64,000 nt of DNA, taken from contig DASZJG010000071.1 in assembly GCA_035948315.1 (NCBI GenBank), positions 137,847 to 201,846 on the forward strand, given 5' to 3'. The notes beneath the pieces are model-generated. The model searched no databases, had not been told where the DNA came from, and saw nothing but the letters and a program-made list of their open reading frames with translations. This document shows positions 54,572-62,691 of the stretch, piece by piece. Position 1 is the first letter of the stretch, and every line of letters begins with the position of its first letter. Origin of the DNA: CAJCJE01 sp035948315 (lineage in GTDB: Bacteria > Actinomycetota > Actinomycetes > Mycobacteriales > Pseudonocardiaceae). The translations under genes and the position numbers were made by a program.

Positions 54572-54757
54572 GTGCCCCGCCAGAAGGAGTTCGACGCCGC
54601 CTGCGACGGCGCGCTTGACCTGTTCTGGCGACGTGGATACGAGGCCACGTCGGTCAACGATCTCGTCGCCGAGCTGGGCCGCAAAGACTCGCCGGATCGA
54701 GCCGATCCGCGACCATCGCCGCATTTCTGCTCACCTTCCCGCAGGGCCCCGGGGTGA
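54572..54757 (+). pseudogene. truncated TetR family regulator
   Basis: Only the N-terminal helix-turn-helix remains (MPRQKEFDAACDGALDLFWRRGYEATSVNDLVAELG, about 36 residues). The recognition-helix continuation (normally ...RxSLYxxFGxK) is replaced by unrelated sequence and a stop. The remaining 120 bases to the SDR gene encode no TetR ligand domain in any frame that I can see. This looks like a deletion remnant. Confidence 0.65.
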
Positions 54758-54844
54758 TGGGCGAACGCCCGGACTCGGCCAAGCGACCGCACGCCGCAGC
54801 GACGACCGCGTTGCGCGTACTCGACGCCAGTTGAGCTTATTCAA

Positions 54845-54852
54845 GAACGTTC
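54845..54852. promoter_or_regulatory. GAACGTTC palindrome upstream of the SDR gene
   Basis: A short perfect palindrome 25 bases before the SDR start. A related half-site (ATCGTTCT) lies at 54543-54550 in front of the truncated TetR. It may be the original operator of the now broken regulator. Confidence 0.4.
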
Positions 54853-54876
54853 ATTCCATATCAATGAGGGGTAGCA

Positions 54877-55638
54877 ATGGGAGCGCGCTTCGCCGACAAG
54901 GTCGCGTTGGTCACCGGGGCGAGTGCCGGCATCGGCCGCACGATCGCGATCGCGCTTGCCAAGGAGGGCGCCACAGTCGTCGTTTCCGGACGGAATGCCG
55001 AGGGTGTAGCCGGCACAGTCAAGGAGATCGAGGCGCTCGGCGGCAGTGCCGACCCGATCACCGCCGAGATCAGTGATGCGGCACAGGTCGCGACCCTGGT
55101 CGACGAAATCGTGCGACGCCACGGCCGACTCGACATCGCCGTGAACAACGCCGGGGTACTCGGCCCGCGCGGCCCCATCGAGAACATCTCCGACGACGAG
55201 TTCGCCGACCTCATCAACACCAACGTGGTCGGCACCTGGCTGTGCATGAAGCACGAGATCGCACGCATGCGCGAGCAAGGCCACGGCGTGATCGTCAACC
55301 TGGGCTCGGTGATCGGCACCGCGATCAGCAGACCCGGCACCACCGCGTATGCGACCAGCAAAGCCGCCGTCGCCGCGATGACCAGCAGTGCCGCGCGCGA
55401 ACACATCAAGGACGGCATCCGGATCAACATCGTCAGCCCCGGTTCGACCGACACCACCATGTCACTCCTGCCCGGTGAGACCGTCGAAGGCCGCACCGAG
55501 CGACTGCGCACAGCCGTGCCGATCGGCCGAGTCGCCAGCACCGATGAAGTGACGAACGCCGTACTGTGGCTGGCCTCCGACGAATCGAGTTTCACCGTCG
55601 GCCACAACCTGGTCGTCGACGGCGGCGCGGCAGCCTGA
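54877..55638 (+). CDS. short-chain dehydrogenase/reductase (SDR)
   Basis: A 253-residue classical SDR: cofactor motif VTGASAGIGRT, NNAGVLG, catalytic Ser in NLGSVIGT, YATSK (Tyr-Lys), and SPGSTDTTM after strand 6. The substrate is probably an alcohol, ketone or 3-oxoacyl compound and is not defined. It is likely regulated by the TetR family protein whose truncated gene lies upstream. Confidence 0.9.
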   Translation: MGARFADKVALVTGASAGIGRTIAIALAKEGATVVVSGRNAEGVAGTVKEIEALGGSADPITAEISDAAQVATLVDEIVRRHGRLDIAVNNAGVLGPRGPIENISDDEFADLINTNVVGTWLCMKHEIARMREQGHGVIVNLGSVIGTAISRPGTTAYATSKAAVAAMTSSAAREHIKDGIRINIVSPGSTDTTMSLLPGETVEGRTERLRTAVPIGRVASTDEVTNAVLWLASDESSFTVGHNLVVDGGAAA

Positions 55639-55736
55639 CCCCACCGCGCGCACCATCAATCCACCCGTTGCCCGGCCGGTCGGCATTCCCCGGTCGGCGG
55701 CCGACTTCGACCTCGACGACGTGACGGCATCCGCAC

Positions 55737-56741
55737 CTAGCGGGCCAGGGCCATTTCGTCGGCAGTCCTCGTGTTGATGACGCGTTCGGCCGAGATGCCG
55801 AGGTCCTCGGCCCGCATGCAACCGCTGTCCAACCAGTCGAGTTGACCGGGCGCGTGCGCATCGGTGTCGATCGCGAACACGCAACCGATGTCAACGGCCA
55901 TGCGCAGCAGGTTGTCCGGTGGGTCCTGCCGTTCCGGCCGGCAGTTGATCTCGACGGCCACCCCATGCTCTCGGCACGCGGTGAACACGGCCTCCGCGTC
56001 GAACACCGACTCGGGCCTGCCTCGCCCGACGATCAGCCGGCCGGTGCAGTGCCCAAGCACATCGACCAGCGGATTGCGGACTGCCGCGAGCATCCGCGCG
56101 GTCATCGGTTCGGCGGGCATCCGCAGTTTCGAGTGCACGCTGGCGACGACGACGTCGAGTGAGTCGAGGAGGTCGTCCCGCTGGTCGAGGGCGCCGTCCT
56201 CGAGAATGTCCACCTCGATCCCGGTGAGCACCCGGAACGGCGCGAGTTCACTGTTCAACTTCTCCAACAGGCGCAACTGCTCGACGAGCCGGAGCGCGGA
56301 CAGGCCACGCGCCACGGTCAGCCGAGGCGAATGGTCGGTCAACGCCATCCACTCGTGCCCGAGCGCCCGCCCGGCCTCCGCCATCTCGTCGGGCGGGCTG
56401 CCGCCGTCCGACCAGTTCGAGTGTGTGTGACAGTCGCCGCGCAGCGCCGCCCGCAGCTCTGTCTTGCGTGTCGGCTCCCCCGGCGGAACAGCCTTCTCCC
56501 ACATTTTCGTCAGATATTCGGGCTGTTCGCCGGCCAATGCCTGTTCGATGACGGTCGCGGTCGCCGTGCCGATACCGGACAGCTCGCGCAGGGTGCCCTT
56601 GCTCGCCCGCTGCCGCAGTTCCTCGGTGCTCAACGCCCCGATGATCTCGGCAGCATGCCGAAAGGCGCGCACTCGATAGGTCGGCGCGCCGGAGCGTTCG
56701 AGTTCGAAGGCGATGCGACGCAGGGCGTCAATCGGTTCCAC
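55737..56741 (-). CDS. PHP-domain phosphoesterase with N-terminal helix-hairpin-helix
   Basis: 334 residues. The first 90 resemble the DNA polymerase X/beta helix-hairpin-helix lyase part (RVRAFRHAAEIIGALS, LRELSGIGTATATVIEQAL). Residues 100-330 are a PHP domain with metal ligands in DCHTHSNWSDG, ALTDHSPR, GIEVDIL, ASVHSK, LGHCTGR and IDTDAHAPG. It is the C-terminal half of bacterial PolX without the polymerase palm. It may act as a nuclease or phosphatase in DNA repair. Confidence 0.88.
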   Translation of the reverse strand: MEPIDALRRIAFELERSGAPTYRVRAFRHAAEIIGALSTEELRQRASKGTLRELSGIGTATATVIEQALAGEQPEYLTKMWEKAVPPGEPTRKTELRAALRGDCHTHSNWSDGGSPPDEMAEAGRALGHEWMALTDHSPRLTVARGLSALRLVEQLRLLEKLNSELAPFRVLTGIEVDILEDGALDQRDDLLDSLDVVVASVHSKLRMPAEPMTARMLAAVRNPLVDVLGHCTGRLIVGRGRPESVFDAEAVFTACREHGVAVEINCRPERQDPPDNLLRMAVDIGCVFAIDTDAHAPGQLDWLDSGCMRAEDLGISAERVINTRTADEMALAR

Positions 56742-57079
56742 GGTTCATGGCATACCTCACATCGGCGTCGCGCGCCCATACCCCGCCGCGAGACAGGCAA
56801 GAAATTGCAACCGTTCGTGCGATGACGAAACCGGTTGGCGTCGCAACGCCAACCTCGCGCACCGCAGGCCAAATGGCGTGACCTGCGAATATTCGAGCAT
56901 CGTCACCCCTCATGCCGAGCCAACAGCCCGTTGGCGCCCGACCGCGAACGCAAGTACTCGTCACGTGCGCCGATTGTAGTCGCGACAACAATCTCGAACA
57001 AGTAACAGTGGGCTCAACAGGCCAACACTTCTGCCCGGCGTGGAGCCGTGAAGGGCCAACGACGCCAAGACACAGCGAA
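56742..57079. other. intergenic region, no gene recognised
   Basis: 338 bases between the PHP gene start and the 3' end of the winged-helix gene, both on the minus strand. No convincing coding frame. It contains the 22-bp near-palindrome at 56972-56993. Confidence 0.6.
56972..56993. promoter_or_regulatory. 22-bp near-perfect palindrome
   Basis: GATTGT, one base, GTCGCGAC, one base, ACAATC; only the single bases flanking the core fail to pair. It lies in the gap 230 bases upstream of the PHP gene. Its length and symmetry suggest a dimeric regulator site; the protein is unknown. Confidence 0.55.
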
Positions 57080-57400
57080 CTACACCTGGTCGCGGGTCTG
57101 CTGGGCACCGTCGGATCGGGCTTTCTCGGCTATGGCCTGGAGGGCGGAGATATGCTCGGCCAGAGTGTTGCGGCCGGTGTCGGTGAGGTTGAGCCAGGTG
57201 CGCGGCCGCTTGCCGACGTAACCCTTACGGACTTCGACGTAGTCGTTCTTGGACAGCGTCGTGACCTGTTTGGACAGTGCGGAGTCGGAGATTTTCACCG
57301 AGTCTCGGACGAACCCGAATTCCGCCCATTCCGCAGCGGCGAGCAGCGAGACAATGGCCAGTCTCGTCGGGTCCAGCAGGAGCTGGTCGAGCTCGGCCAC
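57080..57400 (-). CDS. winged-helix transcriptional regulator (MarR-like, HTH_34 type)
   Basis: 106 residues: LLDPTRLAIVSLLAAAEWAEFGFVRDSVKISDSALSKQVTTLSKNDYVEVRKGYVGKRPRTWLNLTDTGR. This single winged helix matches the small regulators often encoded beside two or three membrane proteins, as here. It is the last gene of a three-gene operon (gap of 3 bases) and is the probable regulator of the palindrome upstream of the first gene. GTG start. Confidence 0.85.
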   Translation of the reverse strand: MAELDQLLLDPTRLAIVSLLAAAEWAEFGFVRDSVKISDSALSKQVTTLSKNDYVEVRKGYVGKRPRTWLNLTDTGRNTLAEHISALQAIAEKARSDGAQQTRDQV

Positions 57401-57403
57401 CGC

Positions 57404-57874
57404 TCAGTCCTTGTCTTGCCGGCGCAGCAGCCACAGCTGGAACCTGGGGCCAAGGAAGATGATATAGAGCCCGGCCAGCGCACCGTAGTAGATCTGGCCG
57501 TGGGGCAGGTGGAGCAGCAGGACGATCAGGCTGACGACGATCCCCAAGCCGAGTACGGGCACGATGCGCAGCAGACGCGTTGTGAAGGTGAGAGGCAGGC
57601 TCCGGTCCGACACTGAGACCTGCCGGCCTAGCAAAGTGCCGCCCACTCGGGTGCGCGTACCGAAGACCAGCAGGAGGCAGACTGCCAGCAGCGCCCAGGT
57701 CAGCCAACGGCCCGTTGCCGGGAAGAGATCGTTGGCCGCGCTGTAAAGGAAGACGACCAGGCCGCAGACGACCCACAGCCACCGGGAACCCGCAGCGGAC
57801 TTGATCACCAGCTCTCGGCCCTCACGGACTGCGTGCAGCGCTGCCGCCGCCTCTTCCGGCGTTGGCTCGTTCAC
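57404..57874 (-). CDS. membrane protein of a winged-helix regulator operon
   Basis: 156 residues with about four membrane helices (WLWVVCGLVVFLYSAA, WALLAVCLLLVFG, IVPVLGLGIVVSLIVLLLH, GALAGLYIIFLGP). No family recognised. GTG start. Follows the third-gene partner by 21 bases and precedes the regulator by 3 bases. Confidence 0.75.
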   Translation of the reverse strand: MNEPTPEEAAAALHAVREGRELVIKSAAGSRWLWVVCGLVVFLYSAANDLFPATGRWLTWALLAVCLLLVFGTRTRVGGTLLGRQVSVSDRSLPLTFTTRLLRIVPVLGLGIVVSLIVLLLHLPHGQIYYGALAGLYIIFLGPRFQLWLLRRQDKD

Positions 57875-57895
57875 CGTTGCCGCTCCTTCGCCTTG

Positions 57896-58336
57896 TTACT
57901 TGCGCTTGTTCAGGGTGCGCAGGATCAGCCACTGATCAAACCACGCGCCTGTGGTGGTCAGCACCATCAGCGCCAATCCCATGATCAGGTGCACGTAGGT
58001 GTGCAGCGGAGCCGCACTGTCGGCCAGCCGGGTCAGGCCCAGTTGGAGCAGCAGGCGGACGCCGGCGAGCAGCACCACCAGCAGCCGGGCTCGCGAGGAG
58101 CGCCACACCGAGCGAATGTACCGGCGACGACGGGAGAGCAAGGTGAACCACAGCGTGATGTGCACCGCGGCGATGACCAGCGGCAGCATTCCGATCAGCG
58201 GGTAGTTCGACCTGAACTGCTGGCTGATGTCGAAGCTGGCAACGAGCAGTCCGGCCAGTGCGAAATACCAGGCTGGCAGGCCCTTGACCTGCTGTTGAGC
58301 CGTGTCTTGATCCGGGCGTTGCTCCGTGGTCACCAT
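57896..58336 (-). CDS. membrane protein, first gene of a winged-helix regulator operon
   Basis: 146 residues with about four membrane helices (WYFALAGLLVASFDI, PLIGMLPLVIAAVHITLWFTLL, LLVVLLAGVRLLLQLGL, LIMGLALMVLTTTGAWF). ATG at 58336 with GGGAGG 8 bases upstream. The frame is open further but only this start is preceded by a good site. The upstream region carries the 28-bp palindrome. Confidence 0.78.
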   Translation of the reverse strand: MVTTEQRPDQDTAQQQVKGLPAWYFALAGLLVASFDISQQFRSNYPLIGMLPLVIAAVHITLWFTLLSRRRRYIRSVWRSSRARLLVVLLAGVRLLLQLGLTRLADSAAPLHTYVHLIMGLALMVLTTTGAWFDQWLILRTLNKRK

Positions 58337-58667
58337 CGATTGGCCTCCCCTGGGAAAGTAGTTGCCTGAAGAGAAAGTAGCTGACACTTTCCTCTCAGGC
58401 AAGTACTTGCCTGAGAGGTTCAGCGCGTGCCGGCGACGATTGGGGTGCTGGGCGCGAGTGTCGGCGTGCGAGGACGGACGACGTTGCGCGCGAGTTGGCG
58501 GCCCCGGATCGCACGCCGCGATCGATCTCGCGTATCGGTCTCGCGCACAGCGAGCTTGGGGAGACAGCCGCGGCACCGAGGGCTTGGAACCATGACCTGG
58601 CCGAACTTGACCATCACGGTGACCGTGTTCTGTTTGCGAACCGTTGGGAGCGGGCTCCGGTTCGGTC
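58337..58667. other. control region with repeats, no gene recognised
   Basis: 331 bases before the three-gene membrane operon. It contains two GAAAGTAG direct repeats (near 58353 and 58373), three TTGCCTGA-type half-sites and the 28-bp palindrome. From 58419 to 58667 open frames exist but show no protein motifs. Confidence 0.6.
58391..58418. promoter_or_regulatory. 28-bp perfect palindrome, candidate operator
   Basis: Arms CCTCTCAGGCAAGT and its exact complement abut with no spacer. A third half-site (TTGCCTGA) lies about 40 bases nearer the operon. It is 55 bases upstream of the first membrane-protein ATG. Likely bound by the operon's own winged-helix regulator. Confidence 0.75.
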
Positions 58668-59684
58668 TCAGCGGATGACCGCGAAGAGCTGCGCAAGGAT
58701 GATCAGCAGGCAGATGCCACCGTTGACGATCCAATGATCGAGGAAGATCGCGACGAACTCGCGGATGGTCGCGCTCGGCCAGAAGTAGAACGCCGTTCGC
58801 GAACCGATCACCTGGCCGTTGACCTTCGTCTTCTTCGCAAGTAGTGCCGCACGCAGCACGTGGAAGTTGTTGGTCACCACGACACAGCGGTATTTGGGCA
58901 ACCGCGCGAGCATGATCTCGCGGCTGAACGTCAGGTTCTGCTCAGTGGTCCGCGATTGGTCCTCGAGCAGAATCCGGTCCCGCGGCACGCCGTGCTCGAC
59001 GAGGTAGTCGGCCATGGCATGCGACTCCGGGACCTCTTCGCCCGGCCCCTGTCCGCCCGAGGTGATCAGCATCGGTTGTCGCCCCTTGGCGATCGCCGCG
59101 TCGAACGCCATTCGTCCGCGATCCAGCCTGCCCGCCAGCAACGGTGGGACGCGCGTTCCGCCGAGCAAACCTGAGCCCAGCACCACGACGAAGTCCACGG
59201 CACGGCGTGGACGGATTCGACCGTAGACAATGGAGTAGAGCAGGTAGCAGGTGAACAGAAAGGCCACGTAACCAAAGATGCCGGTAATCGTGCCGCCGAC
59301 GAGTTCCAGCGACACCAGCCTGGTCTGCGCGGTCGCGATGTCGAACCCGATGACCCCGATGAGGGCCAGGCCGGTCAACAGCGAGAGCAGATTCGCCGGG
59401 CGTCGCCCCTCCCGTCGCAGCATGGTCACGCCGTTGCAGATCAGGAAGATCGCGAGCGCGAGAATGAACACCGGGATCAGCAGCACCAGGCCGAGCGCAA
59501 GGATGTTCGCCGCATCCCGGGACACGGAGGCGAGCATGATCATCAGGCCCAACCCGATGAAGATCAGTGTCATCAGCAGGTAGAAGCCGTTGCGAAGCCT
59601 GCGGCGGTCTCTGGCGAAGCTCACCAGGAAGAACAGCATCCACACCGCGGCGATGCCGAAGCAGTAGGTGCCGATCTCATTCAC
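58668..59684 (-). CDS. YdcF/DUF218 family membrane protein
   Basis: 338 residues. About five N-terminal membrane helices are followed by a DUF218 domain (FVVVLGSGLLGGTRVPPLLAGRLDRG, PMLITSGGQGPGEEVPESHAMADYLVEHGVPRDRILLEDQSRTTEQNL, VVVTNNFHVLRAALLAKK) and a C-terminal helix. Members such as SanA/ElyC act in envelope integrity. GTG at 59684 chosen with GGCAGGTG upstream. Confidence 0.88.
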   Translation of the reverse strand: MNEIGTYCFGIAAVWMLFFLVSFARDRRRLRNGFYLLMTLIFIGLGLMIMLASVSRDAANILALGLVLLIPVFILALAIFLICNGVTMLRREGRRPANLLSLLTGLALIGVIGFDIATAQTRLVSLELVGGTITGIFGYVAFLFTCYLLYSIVYGRIRPRRAVDFVVVLGSGLLGGTRVPPLLAGRLDRGRMAFDAAIAKGRQPMLITSGGQGPGEEVPESHAMADYLVEHGVPRDRILLEDQSRTTEQNLTFSREIMLARLPKYRCVVVTNNFHVLRAALLAKKTKVNGQVIGSRTAFYFWPSATIREFVAIFLDHWIVNGGICLLIILAQLFAVIR

Positions 59685-59837
59685 CCGAACACCTGCCGCC
59701 ACACCGGCCAACCGACAACACGTTCACAACCTCCGACGCCGAGAACCCATGATCGCCGATCTCACGCGCCGCCGCACGTCGGACATTGTTGCGCGGCATG
59801 TCCGATGCCGCGTCGAGGGCCTGTCTCGGTGTTGGGT

Positions 59838-60311
59838 TTAGGTGTGCGCTGCTTGGGTGAGTAGATAGGGCAGGATTTGGTGGTGCAGGGCGGCGGAGAC
59901 TGACCACAGCGGACGCGCCAGCGGATGCTGGTAGCGAACGATGGTCGTCCAGACGATCCGTGATCGTTCGACGAACACGATGTTGTGCGCCGTCATCAGC
60001 GGCGAGCGTTGTTCGAGGACGACCGTGGTTCGGTCGGCGCGGATGATTCGGCAGCCGAGGACGTGAGCCAGTGAGCCGGATGGGCCGAGTTGGAAACCGA
60101 GCGGAAATCGCCAGCCGGTACGGATGAACCAACGGAGCGCGGTGGGTGCGTCTTCAAATACCGCTCGTGCCCAGCCTTCCGGAGAGCGGGTCGTGGGTTC
60201 TGGCAGGAGCAGTTCGAAGGCTGCCGTGTAGTCGGGGTCGGCGAGGGCGGGTGGGGTGGTGGAGGTTGTGGCGCTGATTTCGTCGGGGAGGTTGATTCGG
60301 CGCACTGCCAT
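59838..60311 (-). CDS. DUF2867-like protein under TetR control
   Basis: A 157-residue soluble protein. The pattern (TGWRFPLGFQLGPSGSLAHVLGCRIIRADRTTVVLEQRSPLM, then VRYQHPLARPLW) recalls DUF2867/SRPBCC-like proteins; that family call is tentative. AGGAGG precedes the ATG. It is divergent from a TetR gene, and the ribosome binding site lies next to operator 1, so it is probably tightly repressed. Confidence 0.72.
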   Translation of the reverse strand: MAVRRINLPDEISATTSTTPPALADPDYTAAFELLLPEPTTRSPEGWARAVFEDAPTALRWFIRTGWRFPLGFQLGPSGSLAHVLGCRIIRADRTTVVLEQRSPLMTAHNIVFVERSRIVWTTIVRYQHPLARPLWSVSAALHHQILPYLLTQAAHT

Positions 60312-60321
60312 GGCCACCCTC

Positions 60322-60342
60322 CTAGTTGACGCGTGTCTACTA
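60322..60342. promoter_or_regulatory. TetR operator 1
   Basis: TAGTTGACGCGTGTCTACTA is an imperfect 20-bp palindrome, preceded by C. It occurs again inverted at 60359-60379. It lies directly upstream of the DUF2867-like gene. Confidence 0.75.
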
Positions 60343-60358
60343 AGCGACTGTAACGGTC

Positions 60359-60379
60359 TAGTGGACACGCGTCAACTAG
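60359..60379. promoter_or_regulatory. TetR operator 2
   Basis: An inverted near-copy of operator 1 (GACACGCGTCAACTAG core), with 16 bases between the two. It ends one base before the first possible tetR start, so bound repressor should block both divergent promoters. Confidence 0.75.
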
Positions 60380-60380
60380 T

Positions 60381-60962
60381 GTGCTGGTGGTGACGAGACG
60401 GCGACTGAAGCCCGAGGAGCGGCGCAACGAACTGCTCGACGTCGGTGCGGAGTTCTTCGCGAGCCGGCTGTACGACGACGTGCTGATGGAGGACATCGCT
60501 GCCCGGGTCGGGGTGTCGCGGGCACTGCTCTACCGGTACTTCCCCGGCAAGCGCGAGCTGTTCGCGGAGATCTACCGGCGCGCCGCCGATCGACTGCTGG
60601 ACACCGCGCAGCTCGATCCGGCTCTGCCGCTTGCCGAAACGGTGTCGGCGGGGCTGGATGCGCACATCGCCTATTTCGAGGCCAACCGGCTGACGGTGCT
60701 GGCCGCCAACCGGACGCTGGCCGGCGATCCGTTGATCCAGGCGATTATCGACGACGAACTGGCCGTATTGCGCGCTCGCATGTTGGATGCCGGCGGTTTC
60801 ACTGGTCGAGAACGCGATGTGGCGTCCGTGACATTGCGCGCGTGGCTGGTCTTCGTTCGCGAGATGTGCGTCGGGTGGCTCGAAAACGGGGCTGTCGACC
60901 GGGACGAGGTGCACGCGGTGTGTCTGCGCACACTGTTCGCCGGCTTGGGCGTCGACCGGTGA
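60381..60962 (+). CDS. TetR family transcriptional regulator
   Basis: 193 residues: helix-turn-helix ELLDVGAEFFASRLYDDVLMEDIAARVGVSRALLYRYFPGKRELFAEIY and a helical ligand domain. GTG codons at 60381, 60387 and 60390 are all possible starts; the first is used. It is flanked by twin operators, so autoregulated. A deazaflavin-dependent reductase gene follows 59 bases later and may be co-transcribed. Confidence 0.9.
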   Translation: MLVVTRRRLKPEERRNELLDVGAEFFASRLYDDVLMEDIAARVGVSRALLYRYFPGKRELFAEIYRRAADRLLDTAQLDPALPLAETVSAGLDAHIAYFEANRLTVLAANRTLAGDPLIQAIIDDELAVLRARMLDAGGFTGRERDVASVTLRAWLVFVREMCVGWLENGAVDRDEVHAVCLRTLFAGLGVDR

Positions 60963-61021
60963 GCGAGGAATAGGATGACCTTGAGGTCGCGAACAGCCGC
61001 GGCCGATCGGAGAGGAAACAC

Positions 61022-61456
61022 GTGGCTGAATTCAACGCCGACGAGGTGAACTCGTTCAACAAGACGCTGATCGAGGATTTCCGGGCGAACAACGGCTCCG
61101 TCACGATCGGACCGTTCGCGGGCGGCGCGATCGTGCTGGTGCACCATGTCGGGGCGAAGTCCGGTACCGAGCGGGTCTCGCCGTTGGCGTACACGCTGGA
61201 CGGCGATGACGTGATCATCATCGCGTCGAAGGGCGGGGCGCCGGAGAATCCGGCCTGGTACCACAACCTGCTGGCCAACCCGAACACCACGATCGAGCTC
61301 GGACCGGACACGATCGAGGTCACCGCTGAGGCGCTGACCGAGGGGCCCGAACGCGACCGGCTGTTCAAGCAGATGGCCGACAAGTACGAGAACTTCTCGG
61401 AGTACCAGAAGAACACCGACCGGACGATCCCGGTCGTCGTGCTGCACCGCCGGTGA
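61022..61456 (+). CDS. F420-dependent nitroreductase-like (DDN family) protein
   Basis: 144 residues of the deazaflavin-dependent nitroreductase family: VLVHHVGAKSGTERVSPLAYTLDGDDVIIIASKGGAPENPAWYHNLLANPNTTIELG. This split-barrel fold binds F420; homologues reduce quinones or activate nitroimidazoles. GTG start with GAGAGGAAA upstream. Followed by a strong terminator. Confidence 0.9.
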   Translation: MAEFNADEVNSFNKTLIEDFRANNGSVTIGPFAGGAIVLVHHVGAKSGTERVSPLAYTLDGDDVIIIASKGGAPENPAWYHNLLANPNTTIELGPDTIEVTAEALTEGPERDRLFKQMADKYENFSEYQKNTDRTIPVVVLHRR

Positions 61457-61462
61457 CGCATT

Positions 61463-61497
61463 CGGACTGACTCGGGCGATTCCGAGTCAGTCCGTTT
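61463..61497 (+). terminator. intrinsic terminator after the DDN-family gene
   Basis: A perfect 13-bp stem (CGGACTGACTCGG with its complement), a 6-base loop, then TTT. It begins 7 bases after the stop codon. Confidence 0.85.
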
Positions 61498-61689
61498 CGT
61501 CCGGTCTTGGGGAAACCCTGTAATGCTCGGCAACGATCGGGCAAGCAATGGTCGGCCGGCAGGTGAACTGTGTGGCGGGCGCAGGTTAGCCACTGCCTTC
61601 GCCGGTTTGGATTCTCGCGGCTTCGCATCATCCGCAGAAGGGAATCCACGTGTCCGGCAGACTGCGCGAGATGGCCGCGTTATCCGGTC

Positions 61690-62662
61690 TCAGGCAACCA
61701 GCGGCCTGGTATCGCCGGACGGCATCGTCAGCACGCTGCCGCACTACCCGGGTGCGCCTCGGACAGTGTCGCGGTGCTGTACACCGAGAAAATCGTGAAC
61801 TACTTCACGCCGACCACGACGACGGCCGCGGTGACGCTGCCGGCGAGCAGCATTCCGGTGGCGGCGACCGGTGCGCTGCCGCTGGCCAACGGGTCGATCA
61901 CGGTCACCTCGGCACGGCCGCCGGCATCGATTCCATCACCTGCACGGGTGAAACCGCGACCTCGTTGACAGGCTGTTCCGGTGGCAGCGGGTCGGTCGCC
62001 AAGGGCAGTGACGTCGGCGCGCCAGGCGCGGCGACCGCGCCTTACTCGCAGCTGGCGCCGATCGGCGAGGGCAAGAACAAGCCGAAGTCCTTGTACGGCA
62101 ACAACGAGGATCTGACCGTGGCCCGCGTCGCCTACACCTACGACGGCGTGCACTTCACCGATCTCGGTACGGTGTCCGGCCTGAACGACCCGACCAGCAA
62201 CAGCGCCAGCACGCTGCGCTTCGTGGGTTCACGCGGCACGGTGATCACCAACCCGGATGGCAGCCTCGGCCTGCTCCTCTCCGGCGCCTACGCCTCCGAC
62301 GATGACAGCGACGCCTTCGACCAGATCTTCCACTCCTCGTCCCGGGACGGGCAGCACTGGAGCGCGCCGACCGCGCTGTTGCACACCGACTACACGTTCC
62401 GCGCACTGGCCGCGCAGACCACCGGTGCCGCGCCGCTGGGCATCTCCGGCTACTACCCGGGCGGGTCTACGACCCGACCGTGGTGCCTACCTGCGACGGC
62501 AACCTGATCATGATCTTCGCAGGCTACTCGACGCCGAAGCCGCTGCCGAGTGTCGGCACGAGCATGGGTACCAACGCGGCACAGCAGTTCACGGTCGCGC
62601 CGAACCAACCTGCCGAGCATCGCAGCATTCTCACGGTCACCCTGCACCCGGTCTGGCACTGA
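61690..62662 (+). pseudogene. secreted beta-propeller (sialidase-like) protein, multiply frameshifted
   Basis: Family-like sequence is spread over all three forward frames: SGLVSPDGIVSTLPHYPG (frame 2, about 61690-61750), SVAVLYTEKIVNYFTPTTTT (frame 1, to about 61915), then GIDSITCTGETATSLTGC through VAYTYDGVHFTDLGTV, NPDGSLGLLLSG and FDQIFHSSSRDGQHWSAP (frame 3, to about 62460), then VPTCDGNLIMIFAGY to the stop (frame 2). The Asp-box-like turns suggest an exo-sialidase or related secreted propeller. No signal peptide or N-terminal half. At least three one-base frame changes, two at G/C-rich runs near 61915 and 62462. Confidence 0.65.
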
Positions 62663-62691
62663 TCTCCGACGCCGCACTGGCCCTTTGTGGG

